From assembly GCA_013203845.1 (NCBI GenBank), contig JABMPE010000561.1, positions 1-37,237 of the forward strand: a stretch of DNA of 37,237 bases, given 5' to 3'. This DNA comes from Rhodopirellula sp. (GTDB taxonomy: Bacteria > Planctomycetota > Planctomycetia > Planctomycetales > Planctomycetaceae). The notes beneath the pieces were generated by a model that was given only the letters and a program-made list of their open reading frames with translations, did not search any database and was not told the DNA's origin. A program made the position numbers and the translations under genes. Below are positions 9,046 through 17,030 of the stretch, piece after piece. The stretch's first letter is position 1. Every line of letters starts with the position of its first letter.

Positions 9046-10500
9046 ATGGTCTGGCTCCTGAATTGCCCGAATCGAAAAACCCTTTTCTTCTGCTGTGTGA
9101 CTCTCGTGTTGAAGGCTGTTGCCGAACCGGAAATCACAGTCGCAGCGGACCCGGCCCGACCAAACATCATCTACATCATGGTCGACGATCTGGGTTACGG
9201 GGACCTGGGCTGCTTTGGCCAGAAGGTGATACAGACGCCAAATCTTGACCGCATGGCCGCCGAAGGAATGCGACTGACCGATTACTATGCTGGCCACACC
9301 GTCTGTCGACCGTCGCGGCTGGTGTTGTGGCTCGGGCAGCATGTGGGGCACACCGGCCTGACCGGAAACCGTCCTCGCAGTCTGACTTCCACCGAACCGA
9401 CTGTCGCGAAAGTCCTGAAGAACGCTGGCTACAAAACCGGCGGCGTTGGCAAGTGGGCACTCGGGCATGTCGAAGACCCGTCCGAAATCAACAACGCCGG
9501 GCATCCCAACAAGAACGGTTTTGACTACTGGTTCGGGTACCTCAACCAGAGCAACGCTCACAACTATTATCCGACCTACCTGTGGGAGAACGACCAGCAG
9601 GTTCCGTTACCTGGAAATGTCATCGATCTCAACCCCGCTGGTCGTGGCCGGGTTTCCTCCAAACGAGTGAGCTACTCGCACGACTTCATGACCGACGCCG
9701 CGTTCCGCTTTGTCCGTGACAACAAAGACAATCCTTTCCTGTTGCACATTCACTGGACGATACCGCATGCCAACAATGAAGGCGGGCGTGTTCTGGGCGA
9801 TGGCATGGAAATTCCCAGCTACGGCATTTATGCCGACAAAGACTGGCCGAATACCGAAAAGGGTTTTGCGGCGATGATTACTTATATGGACGCCGACGTC
9901 GGACGACTCTTCAAACTGCTCAAAGAGTTGAAGCTCGACGACAACACACTCGTCGTCTTTACGTCCGACAATGGCCCTCACCACGAAGGCGGCCACGATC
10001 ACGAATACTTCGACTCGAACGGCCCGTTGAAAGGCTTCAAACGGTCGATGCACGAAGGTGGCTACCGCGTGCCGACGATCGCTCGCTGGCCGGGAAAAGT
10101 CGCCGCCGGTATGACATCCAATCACCCTTGCGGCGGCTACGACTTCTTTGCAACCGCCTGCGAGCTGACCGGAGCCAGACTTCCGCCGAATCTCGACAGC
10201 ATTTCGTACCTGCCGACGTTGCTCGGTCAGCCTGAACAGCAGAAACGGCACGAGTACCTCTACTGTGCGAGTCTTGAAGGTGAAACCTCTGTCGGCGTCC
10301 GATACGGAAACTGGAAGCTCGTCCAATACCGCCCGGCAAAGAACAATCAGAAAACGAAGCAACCGCTGACGCCTGTCAAACCTGACTGGCGACTGTACGA
10401 TCTGACAAAAGACATCGGAGAAGAACACAACATTGCCGCCGACCATCCTGAGATCGTAGAGAAGATTCTCGGCTTCCTGAAACGCGATGGCCTGCTGTGA
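9046..10500 (+). CDS. Exported arylsulfatase-type sulfatase (formylglycine family)
   Basis: A 484-residue sulfatase that hydrolyses sulfate esters. A hydrophobic N-terminus (LFFCCVTLVLKAVA) suggests export. The metal aspartates are D47/D48 (IMVDDLGYGDLG), the modification motif is C87-R-P-S-R91, whose Cys is converted to formylglycine, and D308/N309 (FTSDNGP) are metal ligands. A typical 'GPLKGFKRSMHEGGYRVP' segment follows. The usual Thr-Gly after CxPSR is Leu96-Gly97 here, which is odd. The start at 9046 is chosen because GAAGG lies upstream and the hydrophobic segment follows; an upstream TTG would put a charged stretch in front of it. The substrate is unknown. It is followed at 66 bases by a ceramidase-like gene on the same strand. 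An anaerobic or FGE-type maturase gene is not seen in the window. Confidence 0.93.
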   Translation: MVWLLNCPNRKTLFFCCVTLVLKAVAEPEITVAADPARPNIIYIMVDDLGYGDLGCFGQKVIQTPNLDRMAAEGMRLTDYYAGHTVCRPSRLVLWLGQHVGHTGLTGNRPRSLTSTEPTVAKVLKNAGYKTGGVGKWALGHVEDPSEINNAGHPNKNGFDYWFGYLNQSNAHNYYPTYLWENDQQVPLPGNVIDLNPAGRGRVSSKRVSYSHDFMTDAAFRFVRDNKDNPFLLHIHWTIPHANNEGGRVLGDGMEIPSYGIYADKDWPNTEKGFAAMITYMDADVGRLFKLLKELKLDDNTLVVFTSDNGPHHEGGHDHEYFDSNGPLKGFKRSMHEGGYRVPTIARWPGKVAAGMTSNHPCGGYDFFATACELTGARLPPNLDSISYLPTLLGQPEQQKRHEYLYCASLEGETSVGVRYGNWKLVQYRPAKNNQKTKQPLTPVKPDWRLYDLTKDIGEEHNIAADHPEIVEKILGFLKRDGLL

Positions 10501-10565
10501 GTCCGCAAGAACAAACCACTCAACACGACCTGTTCGATCAATCATCTCCCCGCCAGGAATCCGCC

Positions 10566-11972
10566 ATGAATCAACGTTCGACCTTCGTATTCGCCACGCT
10601 GGTGTTCTGCATTTCCGTGTCGTTGACGTTCGCCGAAGGCCAACCTGAAACATCCTGGCAGGCTGGTGTCAGCAGTGTGAAAATCACGCCCGAAGGACCG
10701 GCATGGATGGCGGGGTATGCATCCCGGGACAAACCCTCTGACGGAGTCGAACTCGATCTCTTCGCCAAGTCGCTTGTCGTCCGAGATGGATCCGGCGAGA
10801 CGCTGGTGATCGTCACACTCGATCTGATCAGCGTTCCCGGCCCGCTGCGAAAACATATTGAAGAGAGACTGGTTCAGTCGAACGGCCTGAAGCCGGCGAA
10901 CCTGGTGATGAACTGTTCCCACACTCACTGTGGACCTGAAATCCGGACGACGGGTTCTGCATTAAGCGGTCTCGACCCGGAACGCCGTGAAAAAGCGGTC
11001 GCCTATGTCGAGAGCCTGCAGACGCGGATTCTTTCTTCGATCGACGCGGCGTTTATCAAACTGGCTCCTGCGAAGCTTTCCTTTCAGAAAGCTCGCGCTG
11101 GATTCGCCATGAACCGCCGTCTGCCGTCGGACACGGGTTACCGGAACAGCCCTAATCCGGAAGGGCGAGTCGACCACGATGTGCCGGTTCTCCGAGTGGA
11201 AGACACTGAGGGAGAAATCAAGGCGATTGTTTTCGGATACGCCTGCCATAACACGACCCTGGGCCTTTACCAGATGAATGGCGATTACGCTGGTTACGCC
11301 CAGAACTACCTCGAAGAGGCACACCCCGGAACCGTGGCCATGTTCATGATGGGCTGTGGTGGCGATCAGAATCCTTACCCGCGTCGTACGCTTGAGCTTG
11401 CCAAACAGCATGGCCGGACGCTGGCAACTGCAGTCGAGGCAGCACTCGAAACTCCCAAACGAGCAATCACGGGCTCTTTGCGAGTCGCCTTTGAAACTGC
11501 CGACTTGAAATACGCCGACGTTCCCACCAGAGACCAGCTCCTCGAACAAGCTCAATCTGCCAATAAGTTCGACAAAAACTACGCGGAGCGGCTTCTGAAA
11601 GAACTGGAAGACGGCACGTTGATAACCAGTTACCCGGCCCCCGTTCAGGTCGTGAGATTCGGAGACGCCGTTCTCTTTGTTGCGCTGCCTGGCGAAACAG
11701 TGGTTGACTACTCGCTTCGCATCAAACGGGAAAACCAGAAGCAGGGCGGTCCGGATGTCTGGGTTGCCGGGTACTCAAACGACGTCTTCGCGTACATCCC
11801 GAGTCTGCGAGTCCTCCTCGAAGGTGGCTACGAAGCTGGTGGCGCCATGAAGTACATGACCACCGTCGTCCAACCCGGAGCATTCACTCCCGACGTCGAA
11901 GAGTTACTGATGAGCCGTATCAACGAACTCGTTAAAGCAACAGCTGAACCCCTGCCCTCATCTGACGAATGA
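10566..11972 (+). CDS. Neutral ceramidase-like exported protein (PF04734 type)
   Basis: A 468-residue protein with a signal peptide (residues 1-23, ending near SLTFAEG) and overall resemblance to neutral/alkaline ceramidases, zinc amidases that split the N-acyl bond of ceramide. Candidate zinc ligands are present: H119/H121 in CSHTHCGP, H228 in YACHNTT, the Glu in LPGETVVDYS and the Tyr in YSNDVFAYIPS. The hexapeptide that carries the nucleophilic Ser in characterised enzymes (GDVSPN) reads GDQNPY (residues 266-271), so that Ser is absent. The protein may therefore use another mechanism or substrate. The ATG at 10566 has AGGAA six bases upstream. A GTG overlapping the sulfatase stop is open in frame but would bury the signal peptide. 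It is probably cotranscribed with the sulfatase. Confidence 0.85.
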   Translation: MNQRSTFVFATLVFCISVSLTFAEGQPETSWQAGVSSVKITPEGPAWMAGYASRDKPSDGVELDLFAKSLVVRDGSGETLVIVTLDLISVPGPLRKHIEERLVQSNGLKPANLVMNCSHTHCGPEIRTTGSALSGLDPERREKAVAYVESLQTRILSSIDAAFIKLAPAKLSFQKARAGFAMNRRLPSDTGYRNSPNPEGRVDHDVPVLRVEDTEGEIKAIVFGYACHNTTLGLYQMNGDYAGYAQNYLEEAHPGTVAMFMMGCGGDQNPYPRRTLELAKQHGRTLATAVEAALETPKRAITGSLRVAFETADLKYADVPTRDQLLEQAQSANKFDKNYAERLLKELEDGTLITSYPAPVQVVRFGDAVLFVALPGETVVDYSLRIKRENQKQGGPDVWVAGYSNDVFAYIPSLRVLLEGGYEAGGAMKYMTTVVQPGAFTPDVEELLMSRINELVKATAEPLPSSDE

Positions 11973-12002
11973 ATCACACAGGTTGTTAATGTAGAGTCAG
12001 TA

Positions 12003-13088
12003 TTACCAGCGTTCGACCGGGCCGTTGGGGACTTTCACCAGCGCCGTTGCGATTCTCGATTCCCGCTCGCCGTGACGTCGCCGGATCTCGTCGACAATCT
12101 TTTCGAATTCGTCGAACGATTCGAAACGGCGAAGGCGATCTTCGAGGTCTTCCGGAACGCCGAGTCTCGCCCCATACCAGCCAGCGAACTTTCGAAACAG
12201 TTTGCAGCTGTGCTCTTCGTGCTGCTCGGTCATCAGCCGGAAATGACGACGGAGAAAATGAACCTGCTCGTCTGCGGTCGGTTCGAAACTCCAGTCCCTG
12301 TTCTGCGACGCCAGTTCAAGCCGGCGAAAGATCCAGGGGTCGAGCATCGCGCCGCGACCGATCGCGATGGCCGAACAGCCCGTCGAATTCTGCATCGCCT
12401 GTGCGTCTTCGACCGAACGCACGTCACCATTGCCGACGACCGGAATCTGCTGCACGGCTTCGACAACCAGGCGAATGCCGTCCATGTCAACCGTGCCGCC
12501 GAATCCCTGGGCTCGGGTTCGACCATGAATCGTGATCGCGGCAACACCGAGTTGCTCAAACGCCGAGGCCAGTTCCGGCGCGGTCAGAGACTCACGGTTC
12601 CAGCCGAGCCTCATTTTGACGGTGACCGGAATGGCGACTGCGTTGACAACACGGGAAACCAGTTCGCATGCCGAATCGAATTCACACGCGATTTTCGCGC
12701 CGCCGCCCTGGCCATTCACCTTGGCCATCGGGCAGCCCATATTGATATCGACACTTTCGTAACCGCGATCTTCAAGCCACACCGCCGCAGCGGCAAGGAC
12801 GTCCGGCTTGCTTCCGAAGATCTGAATCGACAGTGGGCGGTCAACGTCACTCGTCGCGATCAGGTCGAGCGATTTTGGGTTCAGAGACAACAGCGCCGTC
12901 GCATGCACCAGGTCGGTTGTCGCAAGGCCCAGTCCGCCTAACTCACGCAGCGCAGTTCGAAATGCCAGATGCGTGTACCCGGCCAGAGGAGCAAGGAAAA
13001 ACCGGGATGGCAGAACCCGATCACCAATTCGCAGCTCGCGAGGTTTTGAGGGTTCGACGCGGGAGTCGGAAAGTTTGCCGTTCAACAT
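12003..13088 (-). CDS. tRNA-dihydrouridine synthase (DusB-like)
   Basis: A 361-residue FMN enzyme that reduces specific uridines in tRNA to dihydrouridine using NADPH. Recognisable elements in order are 'FLAPLAGYTHLAFR' (residues 31-44), 'PLSIQIFG' (85-92), 'VDINMGCPMAKVNGQGGGAK' with catalytic C119, 'VTVKMRLGW', 'ITIHGRTRAQGF', 'PVVGNGDVRSVEDA' and 'IGRGAMLDPWIF'. Together these give the TIM barrel and FMN phosphate-binding region of the family, and a C-terminal helical domain follows. Dus subfamily assignment is by impression, so no symbol is given. It is the last gene of a minus-strand run after the SMP-30-like gene (45 bases) and converges with the ceramidase-like gene, with only 30 bases between stops and no obvious hairpin there. 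The start is ATG with a weak ribosome-binding site. Confidence 0.92.
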   Translation of the reverse strand: MLNGKLSDSRVEPSKPRELRIGDRVLPSRFFLAPLAGYTHLAFRTALRELGGLGLATTDLVHATALLSLNPKSLDLIATSDVDRPLSIQIFGSKPDVLAAAAVWLEDRGYESVDINMGCPMAKVNGQGGGAKIACEFDSACELVSRVVNAVAIPVTVKMRLGWNRESLTAPELASAFEQLGVAAITIHGRTRAQGFGGTVDMDGIRLVVEAVQQIPVVGNGDVRSVEDAQAMQNSTGCSAIAIGRGAMLDPWIFRRLELASQNRDWSFEPTADEQVHFLRRHFRLMTEQHEEHSCKLFRKFAGWYGARLGVPEDLEDRLRRFESFDEFEKIVDEIRRRHGERESRIATALVKVPNGPVERW

Positions 13089-13133
13089 TTCACAGGAATC
13101 GTAGAAGGTGGGCGATGACGCGGGCTCAAGATT

Positions 13134-14192
13134 TTAATGTTGAGGTCGGTAAGTGGCTTTGCCGGGGATCGTCGTTCGCATGCTGACCAGCTTTGTGCCG
13201 CAAGCCACGAACAGCGTCTTCAGATCTGCTCCGCCGAACGTGCAATTGGTGATGGTGTCTTCAGGCGTTTCCAGAAAGCCCAGCAGTTTGCCCGCTGGTG
13301 AGACCACGTGAATGCCAGGTCTGGTGTCGAGTGTCTCGCTGGTCTTCCGTGTCGCGTGCAGTCCCGCCGCAACATAGAGGTTCCCCTGAGAGTCGATACA
13401 CATCCCATCACCGCTGCGACCCGGGTAGAAGTTGATCAACGTTCGGCGGCGACTGAGCGAACCATCGGTAGCCAGATCGAACGCCAGGATGTTGCGGTTT
13501 CGGTCGGCGTCGGGGTGAGCTTCGATCAAGTAAAGCGTGCGATTGTCTGGCGAAATGACAATGCCGTTGGGCATGTGGATGTCCGGCCATTTCAGGAGTT
13601 GAGTCAGGCTGCCGTCCGGATCAATTCGGTACACCGCGTTCACGTTGCCTTTCGCGGGATCCTCAACGCCAGGTCTCGATGAGAAGTAGATCCGTCCCGC
13701 AACGTCGCTGCAAAGGTCGTTCGGAGACGCCAGCGGAAAACCGTTGTAGCTATCGGCCAGAACTTTGACCTCGCCGGTTTTCATGTTCGTGCGCGTGACC
13801 CGTTTAGCTCCGCCCTCACAAGCCAGCAGGCTGCCATCGGGTTCAAAGTAGAGTCCGTTGGCGGCGTTGGAGTTCTCGCGAAAGACCGTTAGAGCTTGCC
13901 CATCCCATTTGAGAATTCTGTCGGCGGGGACGTTGGTGAAGTACAGATTTCCGTGAGCGTCTGCTGCTGGACCTTCGGTGAAAACCTTGTCGTCCTTGAC
14001 GGTCGCAAGAACCTTCAGATCGCTGAGATATCGACTGGACTCGAGACCCGCGTACTGATCAGCTACACCTGCCGCGTTCGCAACGCGATCGAAGAGAGCC
14101 ACAGACGCAGTCGCCGTAATGATTTGTGTGACCGCATCGCGACGAGTGATCGCTGGTCGTCTCGTATCTGACGGCTGCTGATGAATTTTCAT
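13134..14192 (-). CDS. SMP-30/gluconolactonase-like exported protein
   Basis: A 352-residue beta-propeller of the SMP-30/gluconolactonase/LRE type, a family that includes calcium-dependent lactonases. The N-terminus has 'TRRDAVTQIITATASVALF', a twin-arginine followed by a moderately hydrophobic stretch, so Tat export is likely. Propeller signatures include 'EGPAADAHGNLYFTNVPADR' near residue 75, 'LASPNDLCSDVAGRIYFSSR', 'MPNGIVISPDNRTLYL' and 'GDGMCIDSQGNLYVAAGLH'. These supply the Glu, Asn and Asp that bind the metal in the family. The ATG at 14192 has GGGAA about seven bases upstream; a longer frame to 14258 lacks a site and would bury the signal. It lies between nadC (100 bases upstream) and the Dus gene, and the link to either is not evident. 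The substrate is unknown. Confidence 0.87.
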   Translation of the reverse strand: MKIHQQPSDTRRPAITRRDAVTQIITATASVALFDRVANAAGVADQYAGLESSRYLSDLKVLATVKDDKVFTEGPAADAHGNLYFTNVPADRILKWDGQALTVFRENSNAANGLYFEPDGSLLACEGGAKRVTRTNMKTGEVKVLADSYNGFPLASPNDLCSDVAGRIYFSSRPGVEDPAKGNVNAVYRIDPDGSLTQLLKWPDIHMPNGIVISPDNRTLYLIEAHPDADRNRNILAFDLATDGSLSRRRTLINFYPGRSGDGMCIDSQGNLYVAAGLHATRKTSETLDTRPGIHVVSPAGKLLGFLETPEDTITNCTFGGADLKTLFVACGTKLVSMRTTIPGKATYRPQH

Positions 14193-14292
14193 GACAAGTT
14201 TCCCGGATTGTGTCTGACACTGAAATTGTGCCTGACGCTGATGAAGTCGGATTGCCACTCAGTCGAACGGCTCAGACTCGCGTGGTCAATGG

Positions 14293-15192
14293 TCAGCCGA
14301 TGTGGTGGAAATCGAACCCGAAGTCGAAACACTGGGCCGAGTGTGTCAGTGCTCCGACGCTGATTCGCTCAACGCCGGTTTCGGCGATTGCCCGGACGGT
14401 TTCCAGCGTGACGCCGCCGGAAGCTTCCAGCAGAACCTGTGGAGCCTTTTCGTTTCGCAGCCGCACCGCTTCGCGGAGCTGGTCGGTGCTCATGTTGTCG
14501 AGCAGGACGATGTCGGGGCCTCCAGCGAGTACGTCGCGGAGTTGCTCGAGCGTGTCGACTTCGAATTCGACGGACACACCATCCGGAGCTGCCGACCGAG
14601 CCTGTCGTACGGCAGCGGCCAGTCGCGAGTTTCCCACCTGTCGAGACCACGATGCGATGTGGTTATCCTTCACAAGGATTCCGTCAAAAAGTCCCATGCG
14701 ATGGTTCGTTCCGCCTCCAGCCCGCACCGCGTACTTCGCGAGACTTCGCCAGCCTGGCAGGGTCTTTCGCGTGTCGAGAATTGTTGCCGCAGTCCCGCTC
14801 GCCGCTTCCACAAACTGGTGCGTGAGGCTGGCGATGCCGCTCAACTGGCTCAGAAAATTCAGTGTCGTGCGTTCGCCGATCAGAATTCCTGCCAGTGGTC
14901 CACCCGCTCTCGCGACAATCTGCCCCGGCTGGACCCGAGTTCCATCGGAAACTTCCGGTACCCATCCGACCAACGGATCAACCTGAGCAAACACCAGTTC
15001 GCCAATCGGCAACCCGGCGACGATTCCAGTTTCGCGGGCAACGACCAGGACTTCTGCCCGGTCAGACTGACCGATCAGCGCGTTACATGTCAGGTCGCCG
15101 ATGCCAGCCAGATCTTCCTGCAGAGCCAGATCGATCAGCCGCGCCGCGGCGTCGCGGTCAGCGTTGGTGAATTCGAGCCTGGAATTCTTCAC
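14293..15192 (-). CDS. nadC: Nicotinate-nucleotide diphosphorylase (carboxylating) NadC
   Basis: NadC converts quinolinate and PRPP to nicotinate mononucleotide, CO2 and pyrophosphate, the entry to the NAD pathway. The 299-residue length is normal. Typical segments include 'ALQEDLAGIGDLTCNAL', 'GERTTLNFLSQLSGIAS', 'ILDTRKTLPGWRSLAKYAV' (residues about 137-155), 'GGGTNHRMGLFDGILVKDNH', 'EFEVDTLEQ', 'DIVLLDNMS' and 'LEASGGVTLETVRAIAETGV'. Together these cover the quinolinate and PRPP binding residues. The start is GTG, with AGG about nine bases before it. It is 12 bases after the DUF3467 gene, so they are very probably cotranscribed. No nadA or nadB is visible in the window. Confidence 0.95.
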   Translation of the reverse strand: MKNSRLEFTNADRDAAARLIDLALQEDLAGIGDLTCNALIGQSDRAEVLVVARETGIVAGLPIGELVFAQVDPLVGWVPEVSDGTRVQPGQIVARAGGPLAGILIGERTTLNFLSQLSGIASLTHQFVEAASGTAATILDTRKTLPGWRSLAKYAVRAGGGTNHRMGLFDGILVKDNHIASWSRQVGNSRLAAAVRQARSAAPDGVSVEFEVDTLEQLRDVLAGGPDIVLLDNMSTDQLREAVRLRNEKAPQVLLEASGGVTLETVRAIAETGVERISVGALTHSAQCFDFGFDFHHIG

Positions 15193-15204
15193 GGCAGCAG
15201 CCTG

Positions 15205-15879
15205 CTAGAATTGAGTCGTGTCGAAGGATTCCGGCTCGATCGGTGGAGGCGGGGGATTCTGATTGTCTTTCAACTTCTTTTCATACTGCGTCCACGAGTG
15301 CTTCAACGATTCGAGCAATCTCGGCACATTCGGAGCTGACAGGAAGACCCGGCTGGAAACGACCGACTTCGGAAAGAACGTTGTGATGAAGTCGAACGAG
15401 AATTCCGTCGGCGTGTGGCCGATCATTACTGCGTTGGCATAGGTGCCGCTCATTTCGGTCTTGCCCCATTTGAGCTGGTCGTACAACTCCTGAGCGTTGA
15501 CCTGCGGCTGTGGTTGATCGGGCTTTGGTTGAGCGGCGTCGGGCAGTTTTGGCTCACCAAATCGCTTTTTGTAGTTTTCAATGTTGTCGGATAGAGCCTG
15601 AATCATCCTCGGGATAACTGGCGGCGGAATCACGACGCGAGCGGCAACCTGGTGCGGCCGAGTCATTCTCAGCAGAAAATCGATCACGAATTCGTGCGAT
15701 CCATTGAGAACGACGGCCCCGGTGCTGAAGACGCCTCGCGCAACATGCTCAGGGACCAGAGCGCCAATCTGACTGTGCTGGATTTCCTGGCTTTGAACGT
15801 CCGGATTCTTCTCAGCATCGTCGTCTTTGTTTGCGTCGTCGGGATCCGCTGGCGGAGTGAAATCGAAGTCGTTGGTCAT
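15205..15879 (-). CDS. Tandem DUF3467 protein
   Basis: A 224-residue cytoplasmic protein of unknown function. It appears to hold two DUF3467-like units. The first is at about residues 48-108 (VVLNGSHEFVIDFLL ... RVVIPPPVIPRMIQAL ... ENYKKRFG). The second is at 144-204 (GTYANAVMIGHTPTEFSFDF ... SRVFLSAPNVPRLLESL ... TQYEKKL). They are joined by a Pro/Gln-rich linker (about 109-135). The N-terminus (residues 4-30) is acidic and the C-terminus contains a PPPPP run. DUF3467 proteins are usually a single unit of about 100 residues, so this looks like a fused duplication. The second unit is closer to the familiar sequence. It heads the run with nadC 12 bases downstream; whether the two act together is unknown. 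Confidence 0.8.
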   Translation of the reverse strand: MTNDFDFTPPADPDDANKDDDAEKNPDVQSQEIQHSQIGALVPEHVARGVFSTGAVVLNGSHEFVIDFLLRMTRPHQVAARVVIPPPVIPRMIQALSDNIENYKKRFGEPKLPDAAQPKPDQPQPQVNAQELYDQLKWGKTEMSGTYANAVMIGHTPTEFSFDFITTFFPKSVVSSRVFLSAPNVPRLLESLKHSWTQYEKKLKDNQNPPPPPIEPESFDTTQF

Positions 15880-16223
15880 AGAAGTTTGCGCCGGTTTTGC
15901 GTAAGAATGCGGATTTCGTGGAAATCAGCCGCAGTTACACAGACAGTTTGTTGAGATCGAGGCTGTTGAATTGAAGTTTGTACCGAGCGGATCAGCTCCG
16001 TCAACTCTGGTTACCAGAAGTTTGGCCTGTCGCGAACAGTCAATCGAAAATCGTTGTAAATTCAAGCGATTCCTGATGATGTGCTGGCGAAATCGGGGGC
16101 TTCGATCAGAGTGGCGGAACTCGAAACGGGCACTTCGATTGAATCTTCATGTCCGCTCGCTAAAGTGTGCGACTTGAATCAGAGGCAAAAGGAATACTCG
16201 TACAGTAAGGCAGTCATTAAAGA
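15880..16223. other. Divergent intergenic region between DUF3467 gene and rpsO
   Basis: These 344 bases separate genes reading outward on both strands and should hold promoters for the DUF3467-nadC run and for rpsO. A candidate rpsO promoter is listed separately. I see no further gene or strong hairpin. Confidence 0.5.
16139..16166 (+). promoter_or_regulatory. Candidate rpsO promoter
   Basis: TTGAAT (16139-16144) and TAAAGT (16161-16166) are spaced by 16 bases, giving a leader of about 50 bases before rpsO. The hexamers match sigma-70 consensus at most positions. Not tested. Confidence 0.4.
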
Positions 16224-16493
16224 ATGTCGATTACAGCGGAAAAAAAGACAGAACTGATTGGTGAATTCAAAAAGTCTGACAACGACACGGGTTCACCTGA
16301 GATTCAGATCGCGGTGCTCAGTCACCGAATTGCGAATCTGACCGAGCATCTCAAGAGTAATCAGAAGGACCATTCGAGCCGTCGCGGCCTGCTGACGCTC
16401 GTGGCGCGTCGTCGCAGCCTTCTGAATTACATCAAGAAGAACAGCGAAGACGCGTACCGGAATATTGTCGAGCAGCTCGGACTGCGAAAGTAG
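16224..16493 (+). CDS. rpsO: 30S ribosomal protein S15
   Basis: An 89-residue ribosomal protein S15 that binds 16S rRNA and starts assembly of the small-subunit platform. It is full length and typical: '[20 protein letters not shown]', '[20 protein letters not shown]' with the RNA-binding His/Asp/Ser region, and '[11 protein letters not shown]'. It has its own strong terminator just after the stop, while pnp follows 537 bases later. The rpsO-pnp order is widely conserved among bacteria, and in several of them S15 regulates its own translation. Nothing in the short leader here settles whether that holds. Confidence 0.97.
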   Translation: MSITAEKKTELIGEFKKSDNDTGSPEIQIAVLSHRIANLTEHLKSNQKDHSSRRGLLTLVARRRSLLNYIKKNSEDAYRNIVEQLGLRK

Positions 16494-16499
16494 CTTTCA

Positions 16500-16526
16500 G
16501 GGCGACGCCATGGCGTCGCCCTTTTT
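16500..16526 (+). terminator. Intrinsic terminator of rpsO
   Basis: A perfect inverted repeat (16500-16521; GGGCGACGCCA and its complement) directly after the rpsO stop is followed by CTTTTTCTTTT on the plus strand. A second small hairpin, GCGAG-CAAA-CTCGC, follows at 16555-16568. Confidence 0.9.
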
Positions 16527-17030
16527 CTTTTGATTGCTCACCAGATGACGTTTGGCGAGCAAACTCGCTCCGGTGCAGGTTCTCCCCTGTTGCGCTGCTG
16601 GAGTTTACCTGTCCCAAACAAAGTTGAGTTCTGCTTGTCGTGGAACTCTCTGACGGCTGACTGGAAGAATCCACCCCGTCGCGATGCGCCGTCTTGAAAC
16701 GCGTCGCTTCGATGCTGAATTGTCGCCCGGATTCAAAGTCGTCGTGTAATTGTCAGTTGTTCGTGTTGGTAGAGGCCCGGTCGTCAGTGCTCAGGTTACT
16801 GAGTGGTCACCGTTTCCGTCTCCACCTCCGGTCTGTTGGGCCTGCCAGTCTTGAAAGCAGGCATTTTGCCGGAGTTATTCCACCAGCAATATTATTGCTG
16901 TGAAAAAATTTGAGACGGTTGTGGTTGTTCGCTCCGAAAACCATCCAGGTATGACTGGTTCTCCGTTCGCCGTTTGCATTCAGGACCCATTGGGGTTGCG
17001 CCGGCGACAATTGTGAAGGAAAGAAATAAG
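16527..17030 (+). other. rpsO-pnp intergenic region with leader hairpin
   Basis: About 500 bases lie between the rpsO terminator and the pnp start, and no open frame here looks like a gene. It contains a perfect 7-base hairpin CAGCAAT-ATT-ATTGCTG (16884-16900) about 130 bases before pnp, followed by an A-rich stretch. In E. coli the pnp leader forms a hairpin cut by RNase III during autoregulation; a similar role here is only a guess. I cannot pick a convincing pnp promoter. Confidence 0.4.

Noticed and set aside
9607-10653. Minus-strand open frame of 348 codons opposite the sulfatase
   Set aside because: No domain or signal, fully opposite a clear sulfatase gene and crossing into the ceramidase-like gene.
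12072-12941. Plus-strand open frame opposite the Dus gene
   Set aside because: No family resemblance; shadow of a clear gene. The same holds for 14302-15339 opposite nadC.
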